From: Desulfobacteraceae bacterium
GTDB lineage: Bacteria > Desulfobacterota > Desulfobacteria > Desulfobacterales > Desulfosalsimonadaceae
Direction of reading: 5' to 3'
Length of the DNA: 45,984 nt
NCBI GenBank assembly: GCA_011390465.1
Contig: JAABSH010000029.1
Span: 1-45,984 of the forward strand
Shown one piece after another: positions 14,633 through 21,310 of the stretch. Position 1 is the first letter of the stretch. Every line of letters starts with the position of its first letter. A program made the position numbers and the translations under genes. Under the pieces are notes generated by a model, which was not told the origin of the DNA, did no database searches, and saw only the letters and a program-made list of their open reading frames with translations.

Positions 14633-15379
14633 ATGAAAAACCCTGCATTAAAAAATTCCGTCGTCCTGATATGTTCAGCAGGCACGGTGGCCCGCTCTAA
14701 AACGACGGTTGCTGCAGGATCGGCCACCGTGCCGATCGCTGGTCTGGTTTTAGTCAAATTTTTTCGGAACAAATTTATCCTGGCAGCGGTTTTTCTTCTT
14801 ATGCTAAGTGTATTCAGCCTGTGCCATCCCCGATTGTGCCATCCCCAAGAGAATGCGCCAGCCTCCGGCATGTTCCGGATTGCCATGGGGTATTGTTTTT
14901 TGAGCCAAACCGATGACATAAAAGATACCTACAAACATCTTCTGCGGGCAGAAGGCAGGGACGCGGATGTGTTCGGGACTTCACTGGGGGTAAAATGCGA
15001 GCCTTATTATCAGTTTAAAAACGGCATTCGGGCCGGCGCCAGTGCCGGGCCTCTTATTCTGATCGCGGGAGACAGCCATCATTTTCAGGTACCGCTCAAT
15101 CTCAGCATGGGATATTCTTTTTTTCAGGATGCACCGGTATCCGGGTATTTAAAATGCGGCATAAGCTGGCATGCGGCAACCGGCGATTATGTCGCGCACA
15201 GTGCTCCGGGATTTTACGGGGGCGCGGGATGTGAAATTTTAAACCACAAACCCGTTCATATTGGAATTGAAATCATGTATGACGCTGCCACGGTTTCCCT
15301 GGACCGGCCCAGGGGCGCCTCTGGCCATAAAAAAATTCAGACCGGTGAAGTTACCGTTTTTCTGTACGCGGATTTTTAA
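14633..15379 (+). CDS. Putative exported, outer-membrane-like protein; N-terminus overlaps a repeat
   Basis: 248 residues from the ATG at 14633, which lacks a clear ribosome site. Residues about 16-37 are encoded by a GGCACGGTGGCC palindrome, and a hydrophobic segment follows at about 50-64 (KFILAAVFLLMLSVFSL), which could be a signal peptide if the true start is later (GTG at 14688 or 14727, or ATG at 14800). The remainder has alternating Gly/aromatic strands and ends TVFLYADF, consistent with a small beta-barrel protein ending in Phe; this is weak evidence. It converges with aroA, overlapping its stop by four bases. I do not recognise a family. The start is uncertain. Confidence 0.55.
   Translation: MKNPALKNSVVLICSAGTVARSKTTVAAGSATVPIAGLVLVKFFRNKFILAAVFLLMLSVFSLCHPRLCHPQENAPASGMFRIAMGYCFLSQTDDIKDTYKHLLRAEGRDADVFGTSLGVKCEPYYQFKNGIRAGASAGPLILIAGDSHHFQVPLNLSMGYSFFQDAPVSGYLKCGISWHAATGDYVAHSAPGFYGGAGCEILNHKPVHIGIEIMYDAATVSLDRPRGASGHKKIQTGEVTVFLYADF
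14681..14783. repeat. GGCACGGTGGCC palindrome copy inside the 5' end of a gene
   Basis: A perfect 12-bp inverted pair, GGCACGGTGGCC at 14681-14692 and its complement at 14722-14733, is followed at 14768-14783 by AACAAATTTATCCTGG. The latter matches 15 of 16 bases of the terminal repeat at 1783-1798. The order of parts is as in the element at 1562-1798, so this is probably a second copy of the same family that now contributes codons to the gene at 14633-15379. Confidence 0.55.
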
Positions 15380-16638
15380 GCCCGGTACAGCCCTTCCAGC
15401 ACTTCCCAGAATGTGGGAAATGATTTTTCCACGCACATTTCATTGGAAATTACCATCCCGGGAGTTTTTAAACCGGCAATGGCAAAACACATGGCCATGC
15501 GGTGGTCATTGTACGTTTCAACGACAGCGCCCGTTGGGGTGCCGCCGGTAATGATCAGATCGTCATTTTCAGCGCGAGCTGATATTTTCATTTTTGTGAG
15601 TTCTGCTATTACCGCGGACAGCCGGTCGCTTTCCTTGATTTTCAGATGGGCCACGTTTCTGATACGGGTGACCCCTCTGGCAAATGCAGCCACCACCGCA
15701 AGAGTGGGCACAATATCAGGCATGTCCGCCATATCCACATCAATGCCGGACAATTCGCCGCCCGTGACGGTGATGCCGTCGGCGTCAGCATTCACATGGC
15801 ACCCCATGGTCTCAAGCACCCGGCAAAACCGCACATCCCCCTGAACAGAATCCTCTGTAATGCCCCGGACCTTTATGGACCGGGCGGTAATGGCCGCTGC
15901 AGCCCAGAAATAACCGGCCTGGGACGCGTCCGGTTCCACCTGATAACGGCCTGCCTGATACTGCTGGCCGCCGGGCACTTCAAAATAATCATAACCCTTG
16001 CGCAGCAACTGGATGCCGAATCGGGCCATGATGTCTATGGTCATGTCGATGTAAGGCCGGGAAACCATACCATGGGTTACCTGGATGGAAAGCCCTTTTT
16101 TTGTGCACGGCGCGGCCAGCAGCAGGCCGGAAAGAAACTGGCTGCTCTGGCTGCAATTGATATGCACTGCGCCGCCGGCCATAGGACCGCCGGTAATGGA
16201 TACCGGCGGGCAATCATTGCCGTTTAATGAAACCGCCGATATGCCGACCTGGGAAAGGGCTGCCAGGAGATGCCCCATGGGACGTTCATGCATTCGCTTT
16301 GTCCCTTTGAGGATATAGGGTCCATGGCCCAGGGCCGCGTACGAAGCCAGCAGCCGCATGGAAGTGCCGGAATTGCCGAGATAGATCGGCTGATCACAGG
16401 GGCCGGGCCGGCCGCCGCATCCAAGAATCAAAAGTTCGGAATCAGTTTTTTCAATGCCGGCGCCGAAATGCCGCAGCGCGTTTATGGTAAAACAGGTGTC
16501 TTCACTGTCCAGCCAGTTTTGAAGCCGGCATTGACCGGAAGACAGGGCGGATGCAATCAGGGTCCGGTGGGTATAGCTTTTGGATCCGGGTACGGTAACC
16601 GTTGTATCTTTGATTTCAGCGGTTTTTATGCTGCGCAT
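15376..16638 (-). CDS. aroA: 3-phosphoshikimate 1-carboxyvinyltransferase (EPSP synthase)
   Basis: Joins shikimate 3-phosphate and phosphoenolpyruvate to make EPSP, just before chorismate synthase. Family motifs are PGSKSYTHR near residue 17 (usually PGSKSISNR), LGNSGTSMRLL (PEP site), RMHERPMGHL, and the C-terminal LKIKESDRL and TYNDHRMAM. Length 420 is usual. It is the last gene of the aromatic operon, 54 bases after pheA with a heptamer array between. Its stop overlaps the convergent neighbour by four bases. Ser-to-Tyr in the PGSKS segment is within family variation. Confidence 0.95.
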   Translation of the reverse strand: MRSIKTAEIKDTTVTVPGSKSYTHRTLIASALSSGQCRLQNWLDSEDTCFTINALRHFGAGIEKTDSELLILGCGGRPGPCDQPIYLGNSGTSMRLLASYAALGHGPYILKGTKRMHERPMGHLLAALSQVGISAVSLNGNDCPPVSITGGPMAGGAVHINCSQSSQFLSGLLLAAPCTKKGLSIQVTHGMVSRPYIDMTIDIMARFGIQLLRKGYDYFEVPGGQQYQAGRYQVEPDASQAGYFWAAAAITARSIKVRGITEDSVQGDVRFCRVLETMGCHVNADADGITVTGGELSGIDVDMADMPDIVPTLAVVAAFARGVTRIRNVAHLKIKESDRLSAVIAELTKMKISARAENDDLIITGGTPTGAVVETYNDHRMAMCFAIAGLKTPGMVISNEMCVEKSFPTFWEVLEGLYRA

Positions 16639-16654
16639 GATGTTTCCACATCCT

Positions 16655-16682
16655 TAATTCGTAATTCGTAATTCGTAATTCG
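16655..16682. repeat. 7-bp tandem repeat in the pheA-aroA gap
   Basis: Four exact TAATTCG units fill half of the 54-base gap inside the aromatic operon. Period and setting match the other heptamer arrays in the window. No other function is visible. Confidence 0.8.
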
Positions 16683-16692
16683 TAATTTTCAA

Positions 16693-17793
16693 TCATTGTT
16701 CCTGGAACTGCGGATAAGACCCCAGCAATTTGATAAACTGGCAATAGGGCCGCATCTGTTCAATGGTGTGCTGGATTTTTGCATCTGCAATGTGCCCGTC
16801 AAAATCCACAAAAAAGAAATAACTCCAGTTTTCATGTTTTGTGGGCCGGGATTCCAGTTTGGACATATTGATGCCGGCCTCTGAAATGGGCTGCAGGGTT
16901 TTGTAAAGCGCGCCAGGCACATGCGCGATGACAAACATCAGAGACGTTTTGTCGCATCCGGTAGGCGGGGGGGTGTCATTGCCGATAAGCAGAAATCGGG
17001 TAATGTTGTTGGCATAATCCTCAATATGGGATTCCAGAATCTGCAGCCCGTAAATATGCGCCGCCTCGCTGTTGGCAATGGCAGCGGTGTTTTTCTCCCC
17101 GGCGGCTTTTTGCGCGGCATGGGCCGTGCTGCGGGTTTCAGACAACACCGCGTTGGGCAGGTTTTTCCGTATCCAGCCCCGGCACTGGGCCAGGGCCTGG
17201 GGATGAGAATAAATCACTTCAATATCATCAATGGCATCAGCCCGGGACAGGACCGCATGGGAAATATTCAGATAGTGTTCCGCGCAGATTTTGAGATCAG
17301 ATTCAAAAAAAAGATCCAGGGTATGATTAATGGCCCCTTCAATGGAGTTTTCCACCGGCACCACCCCGTAATCGCATTTTTTCCGGCCCACCTCCATAAA
17401 CACATCCCGGATGCTGGTCTGGGGAATAAAGGTGGCGGAATGGCCGAAAAGGGCCATGGCCGCGACATGGGTGAAAGTGGCTTCCGGTCCCAGATAGGAA
17501 ATCCGGGTGGGCGCCTGGATTTCCCGGCACGCGGAAATAATATCCGTAAAAATCTGATGCAGGGTCTGGGTTTTCAGCGGTCCCGGGTTCAGGGCGTTTA
17601 ACCGCTCCATCACCCGGGTTTCCCGGGATTTGTCGAAAATATAGCCGCCCTGCTCTTTTTTGATCCGGCCGATGGTTTCCGCGAGTTTCAGGCGGCCATT
17701 GATAAGTTCCAGGATATGGGCGTCAATCTCATCAATGGCAGCGCGCAGTTGCGGGATTTCAGGTTCTGCCGGATAACTGGTTTTATCATTCAT
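16693..17793 (-). CDS. pheA: Bifunctional chorismate mutase / prephenate dehydratase (P-protein)
   Basis: Makes phenylpyruvate from chorismate through prephenate for phenylalanine. Domains in order over 366 residues: AroQ-type chorismate mutase at about 12-95 (RAAIDEIDAHILELINGRLKL, here as RAAIDEIDAHILELIN and GRLKL), prephenate dehydratase at about 97-275 (SYLGPEATFTHVAA, VPVENSIEGAIN, and NNITRFLLIG with the catalytic TRF), and an ACT domain at about 290-360 with ESRP, the phenylalanine-binding motif for feedback inhibition. It lies 15 bases after the DHQ synthase II gene. Allosteric control here would add to the transcriptional attenuation predicted upstream. Confidence 0.95.
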   Translation of the reverse strand: MNDKTSYPAEPEIPQLRAAIDEIDAHILELINGRLKLAETIGRIKKEQGGYIFDKSRETRVMERLNALNPGPLKTQTLHQIFTDIISACREIQAPTRISYLGPEATFTHVAAMALFGHSATFIPQTSIRDVFMEVGRKKCDYGVVPVENSIEGAINHTLDLFFESDLKICAEHYLNISHAVLSRADAIDDIEVIYSHPQALAQCRGWIRKNLPNAVLSETRSTAHAAQKAAGEKNTAAIANSEAAHIYGLQILESHIEDYANNITRFLLIGNDTPPPTGCDKTSLMFVIAHVPGALYKTLQPISEAGINMSKLESRPTKHENWSYFFFVDFDGHIADAKIQHTIEQMRPYCQFIKLLGSYPQFQEQ

Positions 17794-17808
17794 AGGATGG
17801 ATTCCGAA

Positions 17809-18804
17809 TTACTTTTCAGTAATGGTTTCATTAATTTTCATGCCAAAATGCCGGCCGCTTTCTTCCATGGCCACCAGCACCCGGTCCCCGGGTTTGAGAT
17901 TGACCACGGACACGGGCTCCCCGTCCGGGCTGGTCAGGCGGATGGTTTCAGCATTCTGGAGAATGGTGGTAATTTCCTTTTCCCCGATGGCTGCTTTGAC
18001 CAGCATCAGGGGCCGTTTTTCGATTTTCAGGCGGCCCACAATGGCGGTAACGGAATTTCCCTTAAAATCCGTAATCAGCACCGGGTCTCCGGCAGCCAGT
18101 TCCGACAGATACCGGGTTCTGCCACCCGGCACCCGGGTATAGGCATGCACGGCCCCGGCGTTCACCCGGAACGGCCGGGCCGCTACATAGGGGTTGTCAA
18201 TGCTTTCCGCGTGCACCAGAAAAAGGGCGGAACTGGCGTTCCCCACCAGCATTCCCTGCCCGGGCGTCATTTCCGTACACGTATCCACGCACACCCGGTC
18301 CCCCATGCCCACCGGCTTGATGGCGGTAATTTCCGCAACATCCAGGGCCGTGAGATCGGCTTTTGAACGCAGAACAGTTAAGGCATTTTTCAGGGCAGCA
18401 ACATCATCTGTACAAAAAAGAATATGATCCACGCCTTTTTCCAGAATGCCGAACGCGGTCTGGGCTTCTTCAAGGCTGTTCACCCGGGCGATTATGCTGC
18501 CCGCCCCTTTTGCAATGAGGTTTTCCAGGGGGATGACCGACCAGTCCGTGCACTCCAGAATCACCTTTTTATCCCGGGTCAGGGCCACGATTTCATCTTC
18601 ATCCGCGCCGCTTTCTATTTTAAATGCCACCACATCTTCGCCCGGGCGGATATCACCGTCTTCGGCAATGGTGTCAATCCGGCCCAGGGCTTTTACCTTG
18701 TCCGCGTACCCGGCAGGCACCATAACGCCGTCCGCCCCGCCTTCAATGGCCGTGGTCACCAGATCTTTGTTCCAGGGATCAATATTTACCCAGATTTTTC
18801 GCAT
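17809..18804 (-). CDS. 3-dehydroquinate synthase II (archaeal type)
   Basis: A 331-residue protein of the family that oxidatively deaminates ADTH (2-amino-3,7-dideoxy-D-threo-hept-6-ulosonate) with NAD to 3-dehydroquinate, bypassing classical AroB. Recognisable features are the start KIWVNIDPWNKDLVTTAIEGG, here as KIWVNIDPWNK and DLVTTAIEGG, and the C-terminal segments VGDRVCVDTCTEM-like (GMGDRVCVDTCTEMTPGQGM), RPFRVNAGAVHAY and GGRTRYLSEL. Length is at the lower end for the family. It starts 19 bases after the ADTH synthase stop, its functional partner. The family is known from archaea and some deltaproteobacteria; there is no sign of recent transfer, as codon use matches neighbours. Confidence 0.93.
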   Translation of the reverse strand: MRKIWVNIDPWNKDLVTTAIEGGADGVMVPAGYADKVKALGRIDTIAEDGDIRPGEDVVAFKIESGADEDEIVALTRDKKVILECTDWSVIPLENLIAKGAGSIIARVNSLEEAQTAFGILEKGVDHILFCTDDVAALKNALTVLRSKADLTALDVAEITAIKPVGMGDRVCVDTCTEMTPGQGMLVGNASSALFLVHAESIDNPYVAARPFRVNAGAVHAYTRVPGGRTRYLSELAAGDPVLITDFKGNSVTAIVGRLKIEKRPLMLVKAAIGEKEITTILQNAETIRLTSPDGEPVSVVNLKPGDRVLVAMEESGRHFGMKINETITEK

Positions 18805-18823
18805 GGTTTTATCCTTTGTTGAT

Positions 18824-19621
18824 TTATGTCAAAATTTTCAAGGCATCTTCCACTGACGCATTGTCAAACAGGATGGCGGCCATGGCTTTGACCATGAGCG
18901 TGGGATTGTCGTGCTGAAACACATTGCGGCCGATAGAAACCCCGGCCCCCCCGGCTTCTATGGAACCTTTAACCATTTCAAGGATATCCCGGTCAGAATC
19001 CATTTTTGCGCCCCCGGCAATGACCACCGGCACGGTGCAGCCTTCCACCACTTTGGCAAAGGATTCCGGAGAACCGGTATAAGACACCTTCACAATGTCC
19101 GCGCCCATCTCACATCCGACCCGGGCCGCGTGCTTGACCACTTCCACATCATATTCGTCTTTGATTTTTTCGCCCCGGGGATACATCATCACAAGCAGGG
19201 GAATGCCCCAGTTTCGGGATTCATAGGACACCCGGCCAAAATCGTTGAGCATTTCCTTTTCCTGGCCATTGCCGATGTTCACGTGAATGGACACGGCATC
19301 CGCGCCGAGCTTGAGGGCTTCTTCCACCGAACAGACCAGGGTTTTGGAATGGGGGTAGACTGATAAGGAAGTGGACGCGGACAAATGCACAATCAGCCCG
19401 ATATCCGAGCCGCCCCGGCGGTGCCCGGCCCCGACCAGACCTTTATGCTCCACAATGGCGTTGGCCCCGCCTTCGGCAATCTGGGCCACGGTTTTTTTGA
19501 TGTCTGTGATGCCGTGAATGGGGCCGACAGACACCCCGTGATCCAAGGGGACAATCAGGGTGCGGCCGGTCTTCCGGTCCATAATACGTTCCATGCGAAT
19601 GTGTTTGCCGATGATGGTCAT
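18824..19621 (-). CDS. ADTH synthase (DhnA-type class I aldolase)
   Basis: 265 residues from an ATG at 19621 with AAAGGAG nine bases upstream. A longer frame opening at a GTG at 19690 is rejected because its first 23 codons are encoded by terminator T2 and its T-run. The enzyme condenses aspartate semialdehyde with 6-deoxy-5-ketofructose 1-phosphate to ADTH. Motifs are [34 protein letters not shown] with the Schiff-base Lys, and VVIAGGAKM with [10 protein letters not shown] as the phosphate loop. First gene of the operon, immediately after the leader and tandem terminators, so its expression is probably set by attenuation. Some homologues are fructose-bisphosphate aldolases, but the neighbouring DHQ synthase II settles the role. 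Confidence 0.93.
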   Translation of the reverse strand: MTIIGKHIRMERIMDRKTGRTLIVPLDHGVSVGPIHGITDIKKTVAQIAEGGANAIVEHKGLVGAGHRRGGSDIGLIVHLSASTSLSVYPHSKTLVCSVEEALKLGADAVSIHVNIGNGQEKEMLNDFGRVSYESRNWGIPLLVMMYPRGEKIKDEYDVEVVKHAARVGCEMGADIVKVSYTGSPESFAKVVEGCTVPVVIAGGAKMDSDRDILEMVKGSIEAGGAGVSIGRNVFQHDNPTLMVKAMAAILFDNASVEDALKILT

Positions 19622-19659
19622 TTTCCTTTTCTCCTTTAAAAAAAGTGGGTGAATGAAAC

Positions 19660-19693
19660 AAAAAAAAGCCGTGAAGACCTTCTTCTCCACGGC
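19660..19693 (-). terminator. Second hairpin terminator (T2) of the aromatic leader
   Basis: GCCGUGGAGA and UCUUCACGGC pair (10 bp, one G-U) across AGAAGG and are followed by eight U. It lies between T1 and the ADTH synthase ribosome site. A T6 run on the other strand makes it potentially bidirectional. It may back up T1 or be an independent control point. Confidence 0.75.
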
Positions 19694-19702
19694 TTTTTTC
19701 GC

Positions 19703-19737
19703 AAAAAAAAACCGCGGGCCTTGGTCTGCCCGCGGTT
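19703..19737 (-). terminator. First hairpin terminator (T1), attenuator of the aromatic operon
   Basis: On the transcribed strand AACCGCGGGC pairs with GCCCGCGGUU (10 bp, GC-rich, 8-base loop) and is followed by a run of U. It begins 22 bases after the leader-peptide stop. Its 5' arm can instead pair with leader-peptide codons (see the antiterminator entry), so it is conditional. Confidence 0.88.
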
Positions 19738-19780
19738 TATATTTTTCTATTCAGCTTTGTTAGGAACCCACAGGCAGACC
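19723..19780 (-). promoter_or_regulatory. Predicted antiterminator helix of the aromatic attenuator
   Basis: RNA segment GGUCUGCCUGUGG (complement of 19768-19780, within leader codons 23-27) can form 13 consecutive pairs with CCGCGGGCAGACC (complement of 19723-19735), two of them G-U. The second segment contains nearly all of the 5' arm of terminator T1, so the two structures exclude each other. A ribosome held on the upstream Phe/Tyr/Trp codons leaves the first segment free and lets the operon be read; a ribosome reaching the stop covers it and lets T1 form. Pairing is read directly from the sequence; the behaviour is inferred from classical amino acid attenuators. Confidence 0.8.
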
Positions 19781-19846
19781 CTTGGTATAAAAATAAAAAT
19801 AGTTAAAATACCAAAAATAAAAAAATCTGCCGGTGATGTTTTTCAT
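19760..19846 (-). CDS. Aromatic-residue-rich leader peptide (28 residues)
   Basis: An ATG at 19846 opens a 28-codon frame that begins MKNITGR, then reads FFYFWYFNYFYFY (codons 8-20: six Phe, five Tyr, one Trp, one Asn), and ends TKGLPVGS before TAA at 19762-19760. Twelve of thirteen codons for the three end products of the pathway, upstream of a terminator and the aromatic operon, make this a leader peptide whose translation senses charged tRNAs. Ribosome site is weak (AAGAAG). Unlike pheA, trp or pheST leaders it mixes all three amino acids. The peptide itself probably has no function. It is too short to be found by usual gene callers. Confidence 0.88.
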   Translation of the reverse strand: MKNITGRFFYFWYFNYFYFYTKGLPVGS

Positions 19847-19922
19847 TATTTTTTTTTCTTCTTTGGAAAAATTTAAGTCGGTTAAATTTGTTAGAATCGT
19901 CGGAATGTCGTTTTTTTGTCAA

Positions 19923-19949
19923 ATTCTATGATTTTAAAATCTTTGTCAA
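19923..19949 (-). promoter_or_regulatory. Candidate promoter of the aromatic operon leader
   Basis: TTGACA (complement of 19944-19949) and TAGAAT (complement of 19923-19928) are separated by 15 bases, shorter than ideal. A second TTGACA lies at 19917-19922 without a good -10. The transcript would start about 70 bases before the leader peptide. The surrounding 19847-20032 is AT-rich and otherwise empty. Confidence 0.4.
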
Positions 19950-20032
19950 GCAAAAAAAATTATTTCTGATTATTTTTTTGTGCCTTTTATATCCGGACAA
20001 AAGGATTGGATGCTCAAAATATGCCGAAATCA

Positions 20033-20683
20033 TCAGCGTCCGGCTCCCGCGATCAAACCATTGGCATTGTCCTGCATCAGGGAAAAATAATCTTCCGTGA
20101 GTCCTGCGCCGCGGATCACTTTTTTTGCCTGGTCCGCGGTGATCAGATCCCCGGGGGCGTGGGAATCCGTGTTAATGACCATTTTGGCGCTGTTTTTTTC
20201 GCAAAGTCTTGCCACATGGCCGTTCGTGAGACTGTGCCCCTTGCGGGCCGTAATTTCCAGCATTACATTTCGGTTTTTTGCCGCCTTGACGTCGGTTTCG
20301 GTAATCAGTCCCGGATGGGCCAGAATATCCGCGCCCCCCTCAATGGCAGCCCGGTTGGTGCCTGGAGCCACGGGTTCTGCAATGGTTTCGCCGTGAACTA
20401 CCACCAGCTGCGCCCCCAGTTCCCGGGAGCGCTGAATAATGTCCGGGATCAGGGCCGGCGGCACATGGGTGATTTCAATGCCGGGAATGATTTTTATTTT
20501 TAATACCTGATTCAATTCAGCAGCGACGGTGACGAGCCGGGGTATAATAAAATCAATGTTGGACATGTCCCCGTGATCCGTGATACCGATAACCCGGTAG
20601 CCCTTGTGTTCAGCCCGCCGGACCAGTTCTGCCGGAATCAGCACCCCGTCACTAAAAATCGAATGCGTATGCAGATCAATCAT
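20033..20683 (-). CDS. PHP-domain metal-dependent hydrolase (phosphoesterase)
   Basis: 216 residues with the PHP metal-site pattern: LHTHSIFSDG at the N-terminus, GITDHGD, PGIEITH, VVVHGE, LAHPG, and TDSHAPGD at the C-terminus. Family members are histidinol-phosphate phosphatases, polymerase-associated phosphatases or small-molecule phosphoesterases. The protein is closer to short stand-alone PHP phosphatases by length. The stop at 20033 is 187 bases upstream of the aromatic leader start, and the two are unlikely to share a transcript because of the leader promoter. Substrate not assignable. Confidence 0.85.
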   Translation of the reverse strand: MIDLHTHSIFSDGVLIPAELVRRAEHKGYRVIGITDHGDMSNIDFIIPRLVTVAAELNQVLKIKIIPGIEITHVPPALIPDIIQRSRELGAQLVVVHGETIAEPVAPGTNRAAIEGGADILAHPGLITETDVKAAKNRNVMLEITARKGHSLTNGHVARLCEKNSAKMVINTDSHAPGDLITADQAKKVIRGAGLTEDYFSLMQDNANGLIAGAGR

Positions 20684-20704
20684 TTCCCCACCCCTGATGT
20701 TCCA

Positions 20705-20802
20705 CCTTCCATCTTATACCTTCCACCTTATACCTTCCACCTTATACCTTCTACCTTATACCTTCTACCTTATACCTTATACCTTATACCTTATACCTTG
20801 TA
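20705..20802. repeat. Array of 14 heptamers (CCTTATA/CCTTCTA words)
   Basis: Fourteen consecutive 7-base words, all variants of CCTTNNA (CCTTATA, CCTTCCA, CCTTCTA), occupy 98 bases between the PHP gene and the bifunctional nuclease gene and provide the last codons and the stop of the latter. There are no spacers, so it is not a CRISPR. Confidence 0.9.
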
Positions 20803-21288
20803 TTTCCCAAAATCCTCAGGCGACAGCTCCTTTAAATACTTTTCCCACTTCTTCCCCTGGTCGCTGTCATCTTCAATTTCATATTCGCCGTCTTTTCCCC
20901 GCAGCCGGTCCACCACAACATCGTCAACATAAATTTCCGCCTTGAATCGCAGGGCCATGGCAATGGCATCGCTGGGCCGGGCGTCCAGAATAAATTCCCG
21001 CTCCCCGGTAACGCAGTAAATTTTCGCATAAAATGTATTGTCCCGGAGATCGCATACTTCAATGCGGGTCACCCGGGTGTGCAGGGTTTCAATAAAGGTT
21101 TTGAAAAGATCATGGGTCATGGGCCGGTCAAAGGACACCTTTTGAAGCACGGATGCAATGGCCGCGGCTTCCAGCAGTCCGATCCAGATGGGAATGGAAA
21201 AATCCTTGTCCTCGGCATTGAGTATCAGAATGGGGGCATTGGAAGACGGGTCCATGGCCAGTCCGCCAACGCTCATTTTATGCAGCAT
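20791..21288 (-). CDS. Bifunctional nuclease family protein (DUF151)
   Basis: 165 residues from an ATG at 21288 with AAGGAGG eight bases upstream; a longer frame to 21372 lies inside miaB and is rejected. Segments LILNAEDKDFSIPIWIGLLEA, here as LILNAEDKDF and SIPIWIGLLEA, together with ARPSDAIAMALRFKAEIYV, match the DUF151 fold, described in plants and bacteria as having RNase and DNase activity. The last four codons and the stop come from the heptamer array, so the true C-terminus may have been altered. It follows miaB by 22 bases and is probably cotranscribed. Confidence 0.88.
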   Translation of the reverse strand: MLHKMSVGGLAMDPSSNAPILILNAEDKDFSIPIWIGLLEAAAIASVLQKVSFDRPMTHDLFKTFIETLHTRVTRIEVCDLRDNTFYAKIYCVTGEREFILDARPSDAIAMALRFKAEIYVDDVVVDRLRGKDGEYEIEDDSDQGKKWEKYLKELSPEDFGKYKV

Positions 21289-21310
21289 AAGAATGCCCTC
21301 CTTTTGATAT

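Noticed and set aside
18824-19690. Longer ADTH synthase reading from GTG at 19690
   Set aside because: The extra 23 codons are the T2 terminator and its T-run, and a good ribosome site precedes the ATG at 19621.
19660-19846. T-box riboswitch upstream of the aromatic operon
   Set aside because: An ACCGCGGG-like string is present, but the conserved GGGTGG-type T-box sequence and the Stem I structure are missing. The leader peptide explains the region better.
20705-20802. CRISPR array
   Set aside because: Repeats are 7 bases and contiguous with no spacers; there are no cas genes.
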